A stretch of 6,208 nucleotides of DNA from Acidobacteriota bacterium (GTDB taxonomy: Bacteria; Acidobacteriota; Vicinamibacteria; Vicinamibacterales; UBA823), in assembly GCA_003509065.1 (NCBI GenBank), contig DODG01000144.1:1-6208 (forward strand), written 5' to 3'. Under the pieces are notes generated by a model, which had not been told where the DNA came from, did not search any database, and was given only the letters and a program-made list of their open reading frames with translations. A program made the position numbers and the translations under genes. Within the stretch, counting starts at the first letter, position 1, and each line of letters starts with the position of its first letter. Positions 1 through 6,208 of the stretch are shown here, one piece after another.

Positions 1-22
1 CAAAGAATATTTTATGAGAACT

Positions 23-52
23 TTGAGCGAATTTTTGCCTTGTGATTATAAA
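23..52 (+). promoter_or_regulatory. Candidate sigma70-type promoter for the ABC ATPase gene
   Basis: A TTGAGC hexamer at 23-28 (four of six matches to the -35 consensus) is followed after 18 bases by TATAAA at 47-52 (five of six matches to the -10 consensus). Transcription would start near 59-60, only about 16 bases before the ATG at 76, and I see no AGGAG-like ribosome binding site in that stretch. The leader would therefore be very short. The surrounding 75 bases are AT-rich and hold no gene that I can support. This is a pattern match only. Confidence 0.35.
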
Positions 53-75
53 AGTCAGATTTTCATTACATCTCG

Positions 76-876
76 ATGATGATACCTGCAACCTCAGATA
101 TCGCTCTTGCGCTCAATGGTGTCAGTGTAATTCGTGACGGTCGTCCGATCTTAAGTAATGTAGCTTGGACCGTTCGTAAGAGCGAGCACTGGATCCTCCT
201 CGGCCCAAATGGCTCAGGCAAGACCACGATCTGCGAAGTTGCTTCTTTATACTTGCATCCTTCTACTGGCACGGTGGAAGTGCTTGGAGAAACTCTCGGC
301 TTTACCGATGTACGAACGTTGCGAACTCGAATCGGCTATACGAGTGCCAAGCTTGCCGATCTAATTCGCCCAGGTCTTTCGATAACTGACGTAGTAGTGA
401 CGGCTAAGCATGGAGCCCTAGCTCCGTGGTGGCACACCTACAAGACCGCGGATTACGAGAAAGCAGTTGGTTTGCTGACACGCGTGGGCTGCAAGCATCT
501 ACTCGACCGGCGTTATGGCACCTTGGCGTCAGGTGAACGTAAACGTGTGGAACTAGCACGGGCTCTGATGGCAGACCCGGGCATGCTTTTACTAGATGAG
601 CCAACTGCGGGGCTCGACCTAGGAGGTCGTGAAGCGTTAATCGCGTCGCTAGGATCCTTAGCCGAAAAGGACACGACTCCGCCAACCATACTCGTCACTC
701 ATCACGTCGACGAAATTCCTCCTGGCTTTTCTCATTTGCTGCTGCTTCGTGGAGGTGTAGTACAAGCAGCTGGTCCGATTAATACGACACTGACCGATGA
801 AGCATTATCTCAGTGCTTCGAACTACCCCTACATGTCGAACGGCGCAATCAACGCTGGCAGGCTTGGGCAATCTGA
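76..876 (+). CDS. Stand-alone ABC transporter ATP-binding protein, ModF-like (COG1119-type)
   Basis: A 266-residue single nucleotide-binding domain that would power transport across the inner membrane together with a separate permease, or act as a soluble ABC ATPase. Visible motifs are Walker A GPNGSGKT (residues 43-50), the signature LASGERKR (150-157, a variant of LSGGQ), Walker B LLLDEP (171-176) with catalytic Glu175, the D-loop GLD (179-181) and the switch His209 in VTHH. At the Q-loop the sequence is IGYTSAKL (about 87-94), with Ser90 where most ABC ATPases have Gln. As I remember it, the COG1119/ModF-like group has a Val-Ser there, which is why I prefer that family. The start is ATG at 76; a second ATG follows at 79, and an in-frame stop lies at 49-51. 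There is no clear Shine-Dalgarno sequence. No permease or binding-protein gene is in the window, so the substrate is unknown; a link to molybdate is not shown. It converges on qhpE with a 52-base gap and is probably not part of the qhp operon. Confidence 0.85.
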   Translation: MMIPATSDIALALNGVSVIRDGRPILSNVAWTVRKSEHWILLGPNGSGKTTICEVASLYLHPSTGTVEVLGETLGFTDVRTLRTRIGYTSAKLADLIRPGLSITDVVVTAKHGALAPWWHTYKTADYEKAVGLLTRVGCKHLLDRRYGTLASGERKRVELARALMADPGMLLLDEPTAGLDLGGREALIASLGSLAEKDTTPPTILVTHHVDEIPPGFSHLLLLRGGVVQAAGPINTTLTDEALSQCFELPLHVERRNQRWQAWAI

Positions 877-893
877 CCGAGGTTTAAAGCTAG

Positions 894-914
894 CATCGTT
901 ACGCGTCATCGTTA
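894..914. repeat. Short direct repeat between convergent genes
   Basis: CATCGTTA occurs at 894-901 and again at 907-914, separated by CGCGT, in the 52-base gap between the two convergent stop codons. I looked for a terminator here and found no GC-rich hairpin followed by a T-run on either strand. The repeat may be chance. Confidence 0.4.
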
Positions 915-928
915 GATTAGAATACACT

Positions 929-1651
929 TCACGATTGGTTGGGGTATGTAGCAGAATTAGTGGCTAGGATCTTCACGACTTCATCAATTGACGCTTCGGT
1001 GTGGTGCTCCACCACTCGAGCAAGGTATCCAGTCAAGTTCGCCACTGCAAAACTAATGCCTTTGAGATTTCGCTCAAGCGGAACTCCAGGAATCGGACGC
1101 GCGAAACCTGATGCGCGAAAAACCGTCTGTCCATCACTCGCCATAACCGATCGGTACTCGTTCCTCGGACAGTCCCAGTCGAGTGCCACCCGGACGACAC
1201 CAGATAAACTACCGGGAAACCATCGCGTGCCGTCTTCTTCAATGGCTGAAACCACGATGGCGTTCTGAGATATTGCACGCTCAACTACAGCTTGCAATTG
1301 CACTTCAAGCTCCAGGTTTGACGTGCCAAGACTAAGGTTAATCACTTGCATTTGGTGCTCGATTGCCCAGTCCATAGCTGCAACTAGGGCATCTCCGCCA
1401 GTCGCCAGTTCTTTCTCAAATACCTTCACGGCGTATAGTTCAATGTCCGGAGCCTTTTCAATAATAGTGGCGGCCACAGCAGTACCGTGCCCCAAGCGAT
1501 CTAGATAATCCTGGTGTTGACGACCATCGGTATCAATGGCGACTCCACCAGACACCGATGGAATATGCGGATGCTTCCGATTGACACCACTATCAACGAC
1601 TGCCACACGAACTGAACGGCCAGTGGCCGCCTCGAATCGTTCGCCACGCAT
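929..1651 (-). CDS. qhpE: QhpE: subtilisin-like (S8) serine protease that removes the QhpC leader
   Basis: A 240-residue S8-family protease. The catalytic triad is visible as Asp20 (AVVDSG), His55 (GHGTAVA) and Ser200 (GISFAVA, replacing the usual GTSMA). There is no signal peptide and no subtilisin-type propeptide: the catalytic Asp motif begins about 15 residues from the start, so this is a minimal cytoplasmic protease. In the Paracoccus system QhpE cleaves the leader from the cross-linked gamma subunit, and position within this operon supports the same role here. Oddity: the segment where subtilisins carry the oxyanion-hole Asn (AAGN-like) reads VVSAIEEDG (133-141), with no Asn. The ATG start is 8 bases after the qhpF stop codon, with a GAGGAG sequence 11 bases upstream, which supports coupled translation. 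It is the last gene of the operon and converges with the ABC ATPase gene. Family assignment is firm; the specific QhpE role is inferred from context and known biology. Confidence 0.9.
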   Translation of the reverse strand: MRGERFEAATGRSVRVAVVDSGVNRKHPHIPSVSGGVAIDTDGRQHQDYLDRLGHGTAVAATIIEKAPDIELYAVKVFEKELATGGDALVAAMDWAIEHQMQVINLSLGTSNLELEVQLQAVVERAISQNAIVVSAIEEDGTRWFPGSLSGVVRVALDWDCPRNEYRSVMASDGQTVFRASGFARPIPGVPLERNLKGISFAVANLTGYLARVVEHHTEASIDEVVKILATNSATYPNQS

Positions 1652-1659
1652 GGAATTCG

Positions 1660-3393
1660 TTACTCCTCTTTGACCGCTGACGACCGAAAGAGAGTCGAGA
1701 ATGCACTATCTCTCGCAAGCAACTCTGCAGGTGAACCGCTCTCCACGACCCGTCCACCGTCGATTACCACCACACGATCGGCTCTGCGCACCAATTCAAA
1801 GTGGTGAGAAATAATGATCGTCGTTCTCCCTTTCATCACCGCCTCGTAGCCTGCTGCGATTTTCCTCGCGGAGACAGGGTCGAGCGCCGCAGTCGGCTCA
1901 TCCATCACAAGGACGGCCGGGTTCGCGAGAAAAGCTCGTGCAATTGCAATACGCTGACGTTCACCGGCTGACAGCATATGACCTCGTTCACCTATTTCAG
2001 TGTCATACTGCTCCGGCAACCGATCAATAAATTCCGCAATGCCAGATGCTCGTGTCGTCGCCGCGAGGTCAGCTTCACTGGCATTGACCCGACCATACCG
2101 AATGTTTTCGGCTATCGATGCATTAAAAATGAACGGTTCTTGATCGACCAAAGCGATGTGTCGACGTAAATCATGAAAACTGATTGATCGCACATCACGA
2201 CCATCAAGGCACACACAGCCTGTGTCTGGATCAATTAACCGAAGTAACAGGTCTGCCAGAGTAGACTTGCCACCGCCACTCGGCCCGACAACCGCAAGCA
2301 CTTCACCAGCTGTAACATGAAGAGTGACGTGATCCAGTGCAGCCACGCCACGGTCAAAGGTTACGGTTACATCTTCCAATGAAATTGCACCTCGGGCATC
2401 TGGACAGACCTCGGCATCTGACAATTCAGCTACGTCTATCTGAGCGTCGAGCAGTTGATGCACTCTGGATAGCGAGACCCGCACTGTTGCTAAATTGGCG
2501 TACAGTCCCATCAATGCCTGAATCGGAGGCAGGACACGAACCTGGTAAGCCATGAATGCGACCAGTGTACCCATGGTCATGGTCCCATCGATCACCTGCT
2601 GCCCGCCTATTACAAACACCACCGCCGTGCTCCCTGAAAGAATTAAGCCAGGCAAGCCTCCAAACAGATAGCTTAGTCGTTGCATTGACATAAGCGCTCG
2701 GACAAATGCGTCATTTTTCTGTTGGAAATTCTTAACCTCTCTAACCTGCGCATTTGAGGTAACAACCAACTTCATGCCTTGTAATGTTTCGATCAAGAAA
2801 CTGCCCACATCAGCACTTCGTTCACGCACCGCTGTCACTCGACCTTCTAGTCGATGACGATAGCGAACCAGCATCCACACGCTTGGTGGTAACAGGACGG
2901 CGCTAAGCAGAGCCAGTCCGGCGTCCAGCCAAATCAACATAGTGATCGCTCCGCCAAGGAATAACACGTTGCCGATCAACGCTAATGCCGTTTCTGCGGT
3001 TATTCGCTGGATTTCACCAATGTCATTGTTAATCCGTGACACGATGTCGCCAAGCCTAGTACGCCCGTAGAAACCCGGAGATAGTTTTTGTAAATGCCGA
3101 TATAGCGCTAGGCGCATATCGAACAAAATATCCGCAGAAACCCGTGTGTACCGTAAGCCACTCACAACGTTAAACCCGAAACTTAATATCGTGATCGTGA
3201 CAAAAAGCCCAACGAAACGTAGTAAGCCAACCGGATCTTTCCCGAGCAGGGCAGAATCTACGAGACCTTTGGATAGATACGGCAGCACCAGTGACAAAGC
3301 CGTACTAATCAAACTGATTACGAGCACTAGTATCAGTCGACGCCAGTAAGGCATCACGTACGTCAGGGCGCGTCGAAATTGAGGATCAAGCAA
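1660..3393 (-). CDS. qhpF: QhpF: ABC exporter (fused membrane and ATPase domains), probable exporter of the QhpC peptide
   Basis: A 577-residue half-transporter of the type IV/MsbA-like exporter fold that would dimerise in the inner membrane. Six hydrophobic segments are visible at about residues 19-41, 56-80, 136-156, 157-176, 243-266 and 274-296, followed by the ATPase domain: Walker A GPSGGGKST (370-378), Q-loop Gln418, signature LSAGERQ (474-480), Walker B VLVMDEP with catalytic Glu499, and switch His530. All key residues are present. It lacks the N-terminal C39 peptidase domain of bacteriocin exporters, which fits with leader removal by the separate QhpE. In known qhp operons QhpF is proposed to move the modified gamma subunit to the periplasm; that role is inferred here from context. 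The first usable start is TTG at 3393. An in-frame TGA lies 12 bases upstream of it, and the next ATG is codon 14 (MPYW). I keep TTG because the intervening residues look like the usual amphipathic entry to helix 1, but no good Shine-Dalgarno sequence is visible for either. It lies 63 bases after qhpB. Confidence 0.9.
   Translation of the reverse strand: MLDPQFRRALTYVMPYWRRLILVLVISLISTALSLVLPYLSKGLVDSALLGKDPVGLLRFVGLFVTITILSFGFNVVSGLRYTRVSADILFDMRLALYRHLQKLSPGFYGRTRLGDIVSRINNDIGEIQRITAETALALIGNVLFLGGAITMLIWLDAGLALLSAVLLPPSVWMLVRYRHRLEGRVTAVRERSADVGSFLIETLQGMKLVVTSNAQVREVKNFQQKNDAFVRALMSMQRLSYLFGGLPGLILSGSTAVVFVIGGQQVIDGTMTMGTLVAFMAYQVRVLPPIQALMGLYANLATVRVSLSRVHQLLDAQIDVAELSDAEVCPDARGAISLEDVTVTFDRGVAALDHVTLHVTAGEVLAVVGPSGGGKSTLADLLLRLIDPDTGCVCLDGRDVRSISFHDLRRHIALVDQEPFIFNASIAENIRYGRVNASEADLAATTRASGIAEFIDRLPEQYDTEIGERGHMLSAGERQRIAIARAFLANPAVLVMDEPTAALDPVSARKIAAGYEAVMKGRTTIIISHHFELVRRADRVVVIDGGRVVESGSPAELLARDSAFSTLFRSSAVKEE
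1663..1668 (-). promoter_or_regulatory. Ribosome binding site of qhpE inside the end of qhpF
   Basis: On the minus strand GAGGAG encodes the last two Glu codons of qhpF, directly before its TAA stop, and lies 11 bases from the qhpE ATG. It is the clearest Shine-Dalgarno sequence in the window. It supports the ATG at 1651 and suggests that qhpE is translated by coupling to qhpF. Confidence 0.5.
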
Positions 3394-3456
3394 GATCAGT
3401 AACGTTCAGAGAAGTTAGGAATTTTATTTGGTATCTTAGGTGCTTCCACTGCCTTA

Positions 3457-4563
3457 CTACTGGCCAGTCGGTGGTATCACGAGTAAAGCTGTTGTCATGT
3501 CTGCTTCCAAGTCAATGGTGCGAAGGTACTGATACGTCGTAGCTTCGTAGACATCAATAGTCTGTCCAGCCTGATAGATGTACAAAAGCTTTCCATTCGA
3601 ACTAGTCTTGAGCGCCATCCGCGGGCGACCCGCAAACGGTTTGCGCGGCCCCAAGCGTCGACTTTCTAGATCGAACGTCCAAAACTCTGAGTGCCCAATC
3701 TCAGAAAGCAGTCCATAGGCCTTAGTCCGATCCGGTGCAAGACTGAAACTCACGCCCGTAGCCGGGCCGAGCGTATAAAAATACTCGACAGCCTTTTCCA
3801 GTAAATTCACACGGGCCACTCCCATCAGTCGATCGCCTTGCACAGCCGAGGGAACGGTGAATAATCCTGTAAAGAATCCGGGTTCCTCATTAACTTGATC
3901 GCGTGCACCAAAGCGAAACGGTCCAACGCCGTCTTCTCCAGACTCCGACATATCCCATCGATCAACCTCGGTGAAATTGTTTGTTTCATAAATTACAACC
4001 TCGTCTGCAAAGAAGTACAGCAACGATCCATCCGGCGAAAAAAGCATGTTAAGTCGCTCGACTTCTTTACCATTTGGCCAGTCGATCTCTTGCTCGACCG
4101 CATGCGTCGTCAAATCGTACTTTACGAGCTTCATCGCACCGATTTCAAATCGATCGATGAGCTTGGTCGCCGGTCGAACCTGAAAAATGACGTACCGCTC
4201 CTGAGGATCAACTACAAATCCCCGAATGCGCACTGTTGTGTTGCTATCACTCATGGATACAGTGTCTAGACTCTCACCAGACGCGACATTGATAATTTCA
4301 AAGTTCTCAAATGTCGTGTCAAACATGAAAAATCGCTCACGATCGGTTGAAATCGCTAAACGTCTTGGCATACCTATGGAAACCGGGATCTCGCGAACGA
4401 CTTCCTCAGTAGCTTCATCAATGACGTAAATCTTATGCGCGTAGCCCCCGACGTAGAGGGTACCGTTACCGCCAACCAGGCGTGACTCATCTTGAGCCCA
4501 CGCTATCCCATTAAGGAAGACTAAGGTGAGCAGCAGCCCTAGCGACTTCGCTGCGATTTGCAT
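3457..4563 (-). CDS. qhpB: QhpB: beta subunit of quinohemoprotein amine dehydrogenase (periplasmic beta-propeller)
   Basis: A 368-residue secreted protein. It opens with a Sec signal peptide: Lys6, a hydrophobic core of about residues 8-20, and a likely cleavage site after AWA (23). The rest is built of repeated YVTN-type propeller blades, seen as recurring units such as LYVGGYAHKIYVIDEAT (36-52), FSPDGSLLYFF (175-185), LAPDRTKAYGLL (275-286), SSNGKLLYIY (321-330) and IDVYEATTYQYLRTIDL (336-352). The known beta subunit is a seven-bladed propeller of about 340 residues, so the mature length fits. From memory, the last two blades follow the Paracoccus subunit in layout, but overall identity looks low. 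In the enzyme it packs against QhpA and QhpC, helping to enclose the CTQ site in the periplasm. It lies 49 bases after qhpC. A weak GGATGG sequence about 8 bases before the ATG may serve as ribosome binding site. Without qhpC and qhpD beside it I would call it only a YVTN-repeat protein. Confidence 0.85.
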   Translation of the reverse strand: MQIAAKSLGLLLTLVFLNGIAWAQDESRLVGGNGTLYVGGYAHKIYVIDEATEEVVREIPVSIGMPRRLAISTDRERFFMFDTTFENFEIINVASGESLDTVSMSDSNTTVRIRGFVVDPQERYVIFQVRPATKLIDRFEIGAMKLVKYDLTTHAVEQEIDWPNGKEVERLNMLFSPDGSLLYFFADEVVIYETNNFTEVDRWDMSESGEDGVGPFRFGARDQVNEEPGFFTGLFTVPSAVQGDRLMGVARVNLLEKAVEYFYTLGPATGVSFSLAPDRTKAYGLLSEIGHSEFWTFDLESRRLGPRKPFAGRPRMALKTSSNGKLLYIYQAGQTIDVYEATTYQYLRTIDLEADMTTALLVIPPTGQ

Positions 4564-4612
4564 AATAGGCCATCCAAACTAAGCACAAGGTCTCACAGTG
4601 AAAAGCGCATGA

Positions 4613-4960
4613 TCAAGGAAAGATCAAGTCAATCTTTCGCCAGTCTTTCTGCGCCGAAGCACAGGAACTGGTCCAGTCGGGAGCATGGTTCAGTTGATCG
4701 GGAACTTGCGCAGGCCAAAAACAACCAAGGTGACAATCAAATAAGTCACGCTCGACCGGCGAGCATAGTCCCGCTGTGCCACCATTGACATCGGCCTCCC
4801 ACCCAGGGAAGAACACGAACGAACACCCGAGTGGAATCTGAGCATCTGGTCTTAAAGGCGCTCCACCCTGCTGAAGCGCAACGATGTCGCGTTCGTTTGT
4901 TCCAACGATCTGCCTTTGGATCCGGTTGGCCTTCTGGTTAATTGGTTTGAGATGCTTCAT
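4613..4960 (-). CDS. qhpC: QhpC: gamma subunit of quinohemoprotein amine dehydrogenase, carrier of the CTQ cofactor
   Basis: A 115-residue precursor of the small catalytic subunit. Residues 46-88 match the known gamma core exactly in spacing. Set Cys46 to mature Cys7, and the partners fall at Glu55 (16), Cys66 (27), Asp72 (33), Cys76 (37), Cys80 (41), Trp82 (43) and Asp88 (49). In Paracoccus these form the thioethers 7-16, 27-33 and 41-49 and the cysteine tryptophylquinone 37-43; Asp33 is also the proposed catalytic base. WPAQVPD (82-88) is a family hallmark. Residues 1 to about 33-39 form a charged leader with no signal peptide, as expected for a substrate of QhpD, QhpE and QhpF. Oddities are an additional Cys100, Phe81 where I recall Trp beside the cofactor Trp, and a Gly-Gly at 32-33 in the leader. 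The ATG at 4960 is forced: an in-frame TGA lies two codons upstream, and no GTG or TTG occurs before the core. The start overlaps the end of qhpD by 23 bases, with GGGTGA just upstream as a weak ribosome binding site. Confidence 0.95.
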   Translation of the reverse strand: MKHLKPINQKANRIQRQIVGTNERDIVALQQGGAPLRPDAQIPLGCSFVFFPGWEADVNGGTAGLCSPVERDLFDCHLGCFWPAQVPDQLNHAPDWTSSCASAQKDWRKIDLIFP

Positions 4961-6208
4961 TAGTCACCCGTTCATCAAATCGATTCAAGTACTCTGGATT
5001 ATGTACAGCGATTTCTCCATAGATACGCAAACAGACGTCAGTCCATTCTCGAATCCAATCACAATAATGCAAATTTGGATGTTCTGTCGAACCATAGCGC
5101 GTGTGCGCTTCATGATAGCAGCCACCTGAACAAAGCGGCCGAGCCCAGCAACTATGACAGTCAGTCTTGTTAGCAAGATGATGTTGATCTAGAAACTCAG
5201 TTTGACGTTTCCGATCGATGCCATCACGAACTGTACCCAACGAATGTTCGTCAGACCCTGCAAACCGGTGGCATAATGCAACCTGCCCATCGGTCGCTAC
5301 ACCCATCAGTCCTAATCCCGCACCACAAGGATACGCTTTACTGGCTCCTTTATGGATTTCCTCTAGTGTGTCTTTCACATTGGAAAACCCATGGTGGCGA
5401 TTATCAAGTGCGTGCTCAAGAAACTCGTTCGCCAGGGCGGTAAACTGTCCCAGCATGTCATTTAACCCATGATCTTCAATTGCGTAGTCACGCTGGGGCG
5501 ATGTAGTAACCGGTGCAAAACCCACTTCATAAAACCCCACATCATGGCTAAGATGATCAAAAATCTTCCGGATATCAAGCGTTTGCGACGTCAGCGTGAC
5601 ACGTGCCCCAATCGGTCTAGTCCGATGCTTGCTTAATAACTCTTTTATTTTGGGCAGGGCAATATCATAACTACCAACACCGCTCTGGAAGACGCGAAAC
5701 TTATCCTGCACCTCTTTCGGCCCATCGATCGAAATAGTCACCGCTACTTCATTTTCGACAAGGAAATCAATCACCTCTGGCTTCAGCAACGTCGCGTTCG
5801 TCGTTAAGTTAAACTCCACCCGCTTACCCAGTTCAGCTGCTCGCTTTCTGGCGTAGGGGATGGCAAACTTTAACACCGACATGTTCATGAGCGTTTCTCC
5901 GCCAAAGAACGAAAGATACGCTACCTTGTTCTCACCTGATTCCTTCAACATGAAGTCGACACTTTCGCGGGCAGTCTCTTCACTCATGAATTTCGGTTGA
6001 GAGCCATTGCTAGTCTCAACGATTTTATCCTCACCGTACTCGTAACAATAGGTGCAGCTTAAGTTGCACTGGTTGGTAACGTTCAAGACCATAGTTGTTA
6101 AGGGAAACGGCGAAACGGGAATAATCTTGGGCATCGGCTCGACCGGTCTCGCCGCTTCTGCTACAGCCTGTACCTGCTGTAACTCCATGAGGCTATTATC
6201 TACTTCAG
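4938..6208 (-). CDS. qhpD: QhpD: radical SAM/SPASM enzyme forming the QhpC thioether cross-links (5' end may lie outside the window)
   Basis: A radical S-adenosylmethionine enzyme that in the known system joins Cys sulfur to Asp or Glu side chains of QhpC in the cytoplasm. Numbered from the ATG at 6188 (416 residues), the cluster motif CNLSCTYC gives Cys41, Cys45 and Cys48. The SAM-binding GGE follows at 96-98 and the barrel strand SISIDGP at about 151-157. The C-terminal SPASM domain is complete: Cys288, GQVALC (Cys306), then Cys344-x2-Cys347-x5-Cys353-x3-Cys357, and Cys376; a further Cys386 follows. These would hold two auxiliary 4Fe-4S clusters. The reading frame has no stop between 6188 and the window edge, and the ATG at 6188 has no good ribosome binding site. 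As I recall, family members are about 470 residues with roughly 60 more before the cluster motif, so the true start is probably upstream and this copy partial. The 3' end overlaps qhpC by 23 bases in another frame, suggesting coupled translation of enzyme and substrate. Confidence 0.93.
   Translation of the reverse strand, partial: EVDNSLMELQQVQAVAEAARPVEPMPKIIPVSPFPLTTMVLNVTNQCNLSCTYCYEYGEDKIVETSNGSQPKFMSEETARESVDFMLKESGENKVAYLSFFGGETLMNMSVLKFAIPYARKRAAELGKRVEFNLTTNATLLKPEVIDFLVENEVAVTISIDGPKEVQDKFRVFQSGVGSYDIALPKIKELLSKHRTRPIGARVTLTSQTLDIRKIFDHLSHDVGFYEVGFAPVTTSPQRDYAIEDHGLNDMLGQFTALANEFLEHALDNRHHGFSNVKDTLEEIHKGASKAYPCGAGLGLMGVATDGQVALCHRFAGSDEHSLGTVRDGIDRKRQTEFLDQHHLANKTDCHSCWARPLCSGGCYHEAHTRYGSTEHPNLHYCDWIREWTDVCLRIYGEIAVHNPEYLNRFDERVTNEASQTN

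Noticed and set aside
404..685. Minus-strand 93-codon open frame inside the ABC ATPase gene
   Set aside because: It is a shadow of the ATPase frame, which carries all the ABC motifs.
877..928. Bidirectional terminator between the convergent genes
   Set aside because: I found no stable hairpin with a T-run on either strand; only a short direct repeat is present.
939..1268. Plus-strand 109-codon open frame opposite qhpE
   Set aside because: It lies antisense to a protease gene with an intact catalytic triad, has no recognisable motif, and its composition is that of a shadow frame.
4147..4160. Small palindromic ATCGAT-rich stretches considered as operator sites
   Set aside because: They lie within coding sequence of qhpB, and similar short palindromes recur elsewhere in the genes, so they carry no regulatory signal I can support.
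3895..4269. Plus-strand 124-codon open frame opposite qhpB
   Set aside because: It is antisense to a clear signal peptide plus propeller protein, with no domain and no ribosome binding site.
4558..4788. Plus-strand 76-codon open frame across the qhpC-qhpB junction
   Set aside because: It overlaps qhpC antisense, and qhpC is certain from its cross-link residues.
4613..4960. Classical bacteriocin or sactipeptide precursor beside a radical SAM enzyme and ABC exporter
   Set aside because: The exact spacing of Cys, Glu, Asp and Trp residues and the WPAQVPD motif identify the QHNDH gamma subunit, and the neighbouring propeller subunit agrees.

Overview
The window holds most of a quinohemoprotein amine dehydrogenase (QHNDH) operon on the minus strand, and one unrelated-looking ABC-transporter ATPase gene on the plus strand that converges on it. 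Read in the direction of transcription (from high to low coordinates), the operon is qhpD (radical SAM/SPASM peptide cross-linking enzyme, 4938 to the window edge), qhpC (the small Cys-rich gamma subunit that becomes the CTQ cofactor carrier, 4613-4960), qhpB (periplasmic beta-propeller beta subunit, 3457-4563), qhpF (ABC exporter with fused membrane and ATPase domains, 1660-3393) and qhpE (cytoplasmic subtilisin-like leader protease, 929-1651). The identification rests on qhpC. Its core reproduces the spacing of all eight cross-linked residues known from the Paracoccus enzyme: Cys7-Glu16, Cys27-Asp33, Cys41-Asp49 and the Cys37-Trp43 CTQ pair.

The genes form a post-translational assembly line much like a RiPP pathway. 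QhpC is made in the cytoplasm with a leader and no Sec signal. QhpD installs the thioether bonds, QhpE removes the leader, and QhpF is the likely route of the modified peptide across the inner membrane. In the periplasm it would join QhpB, which carries its own Sec signal peptide, and the dihaem subunit QhpA. QhpA is not in the window; its expected place is just upstream of qhpD, beyond the right edge. The FAD monooxygenase QhpG, which completes the tryptophylquinone, is also not in the window. It cannot lie directly downstream in the operon, because the operon ends at a convergent gene.

Plus-strand positions 76-876 encode a stand-alone ABC ATPase resembling the ModF-like (COG1119) group, with a Ser where the Q-loop Gln normally sits. 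A weak sigma70-like promoter lies just upstream, and no permease gene is visible.

The organism is probably a Gram-negative bacterium, since QHNDH works in the periplasm and QhpB carries a Sec signal peptide. Base composition is roughly balanced by eye, unlike high-GC Paracoccus, and QhpB and QhpC are clearly diverged from what I remember of the Paracoccus and Pseudomonas proteins. This points to another, possibly uncultured, lineage; I cannot name it. I saw no tRNA, rRNA, CRISPR array, insertion sequence or phage gene. Coding density is high, and no gene-free stretch exceeds about 75 bases.
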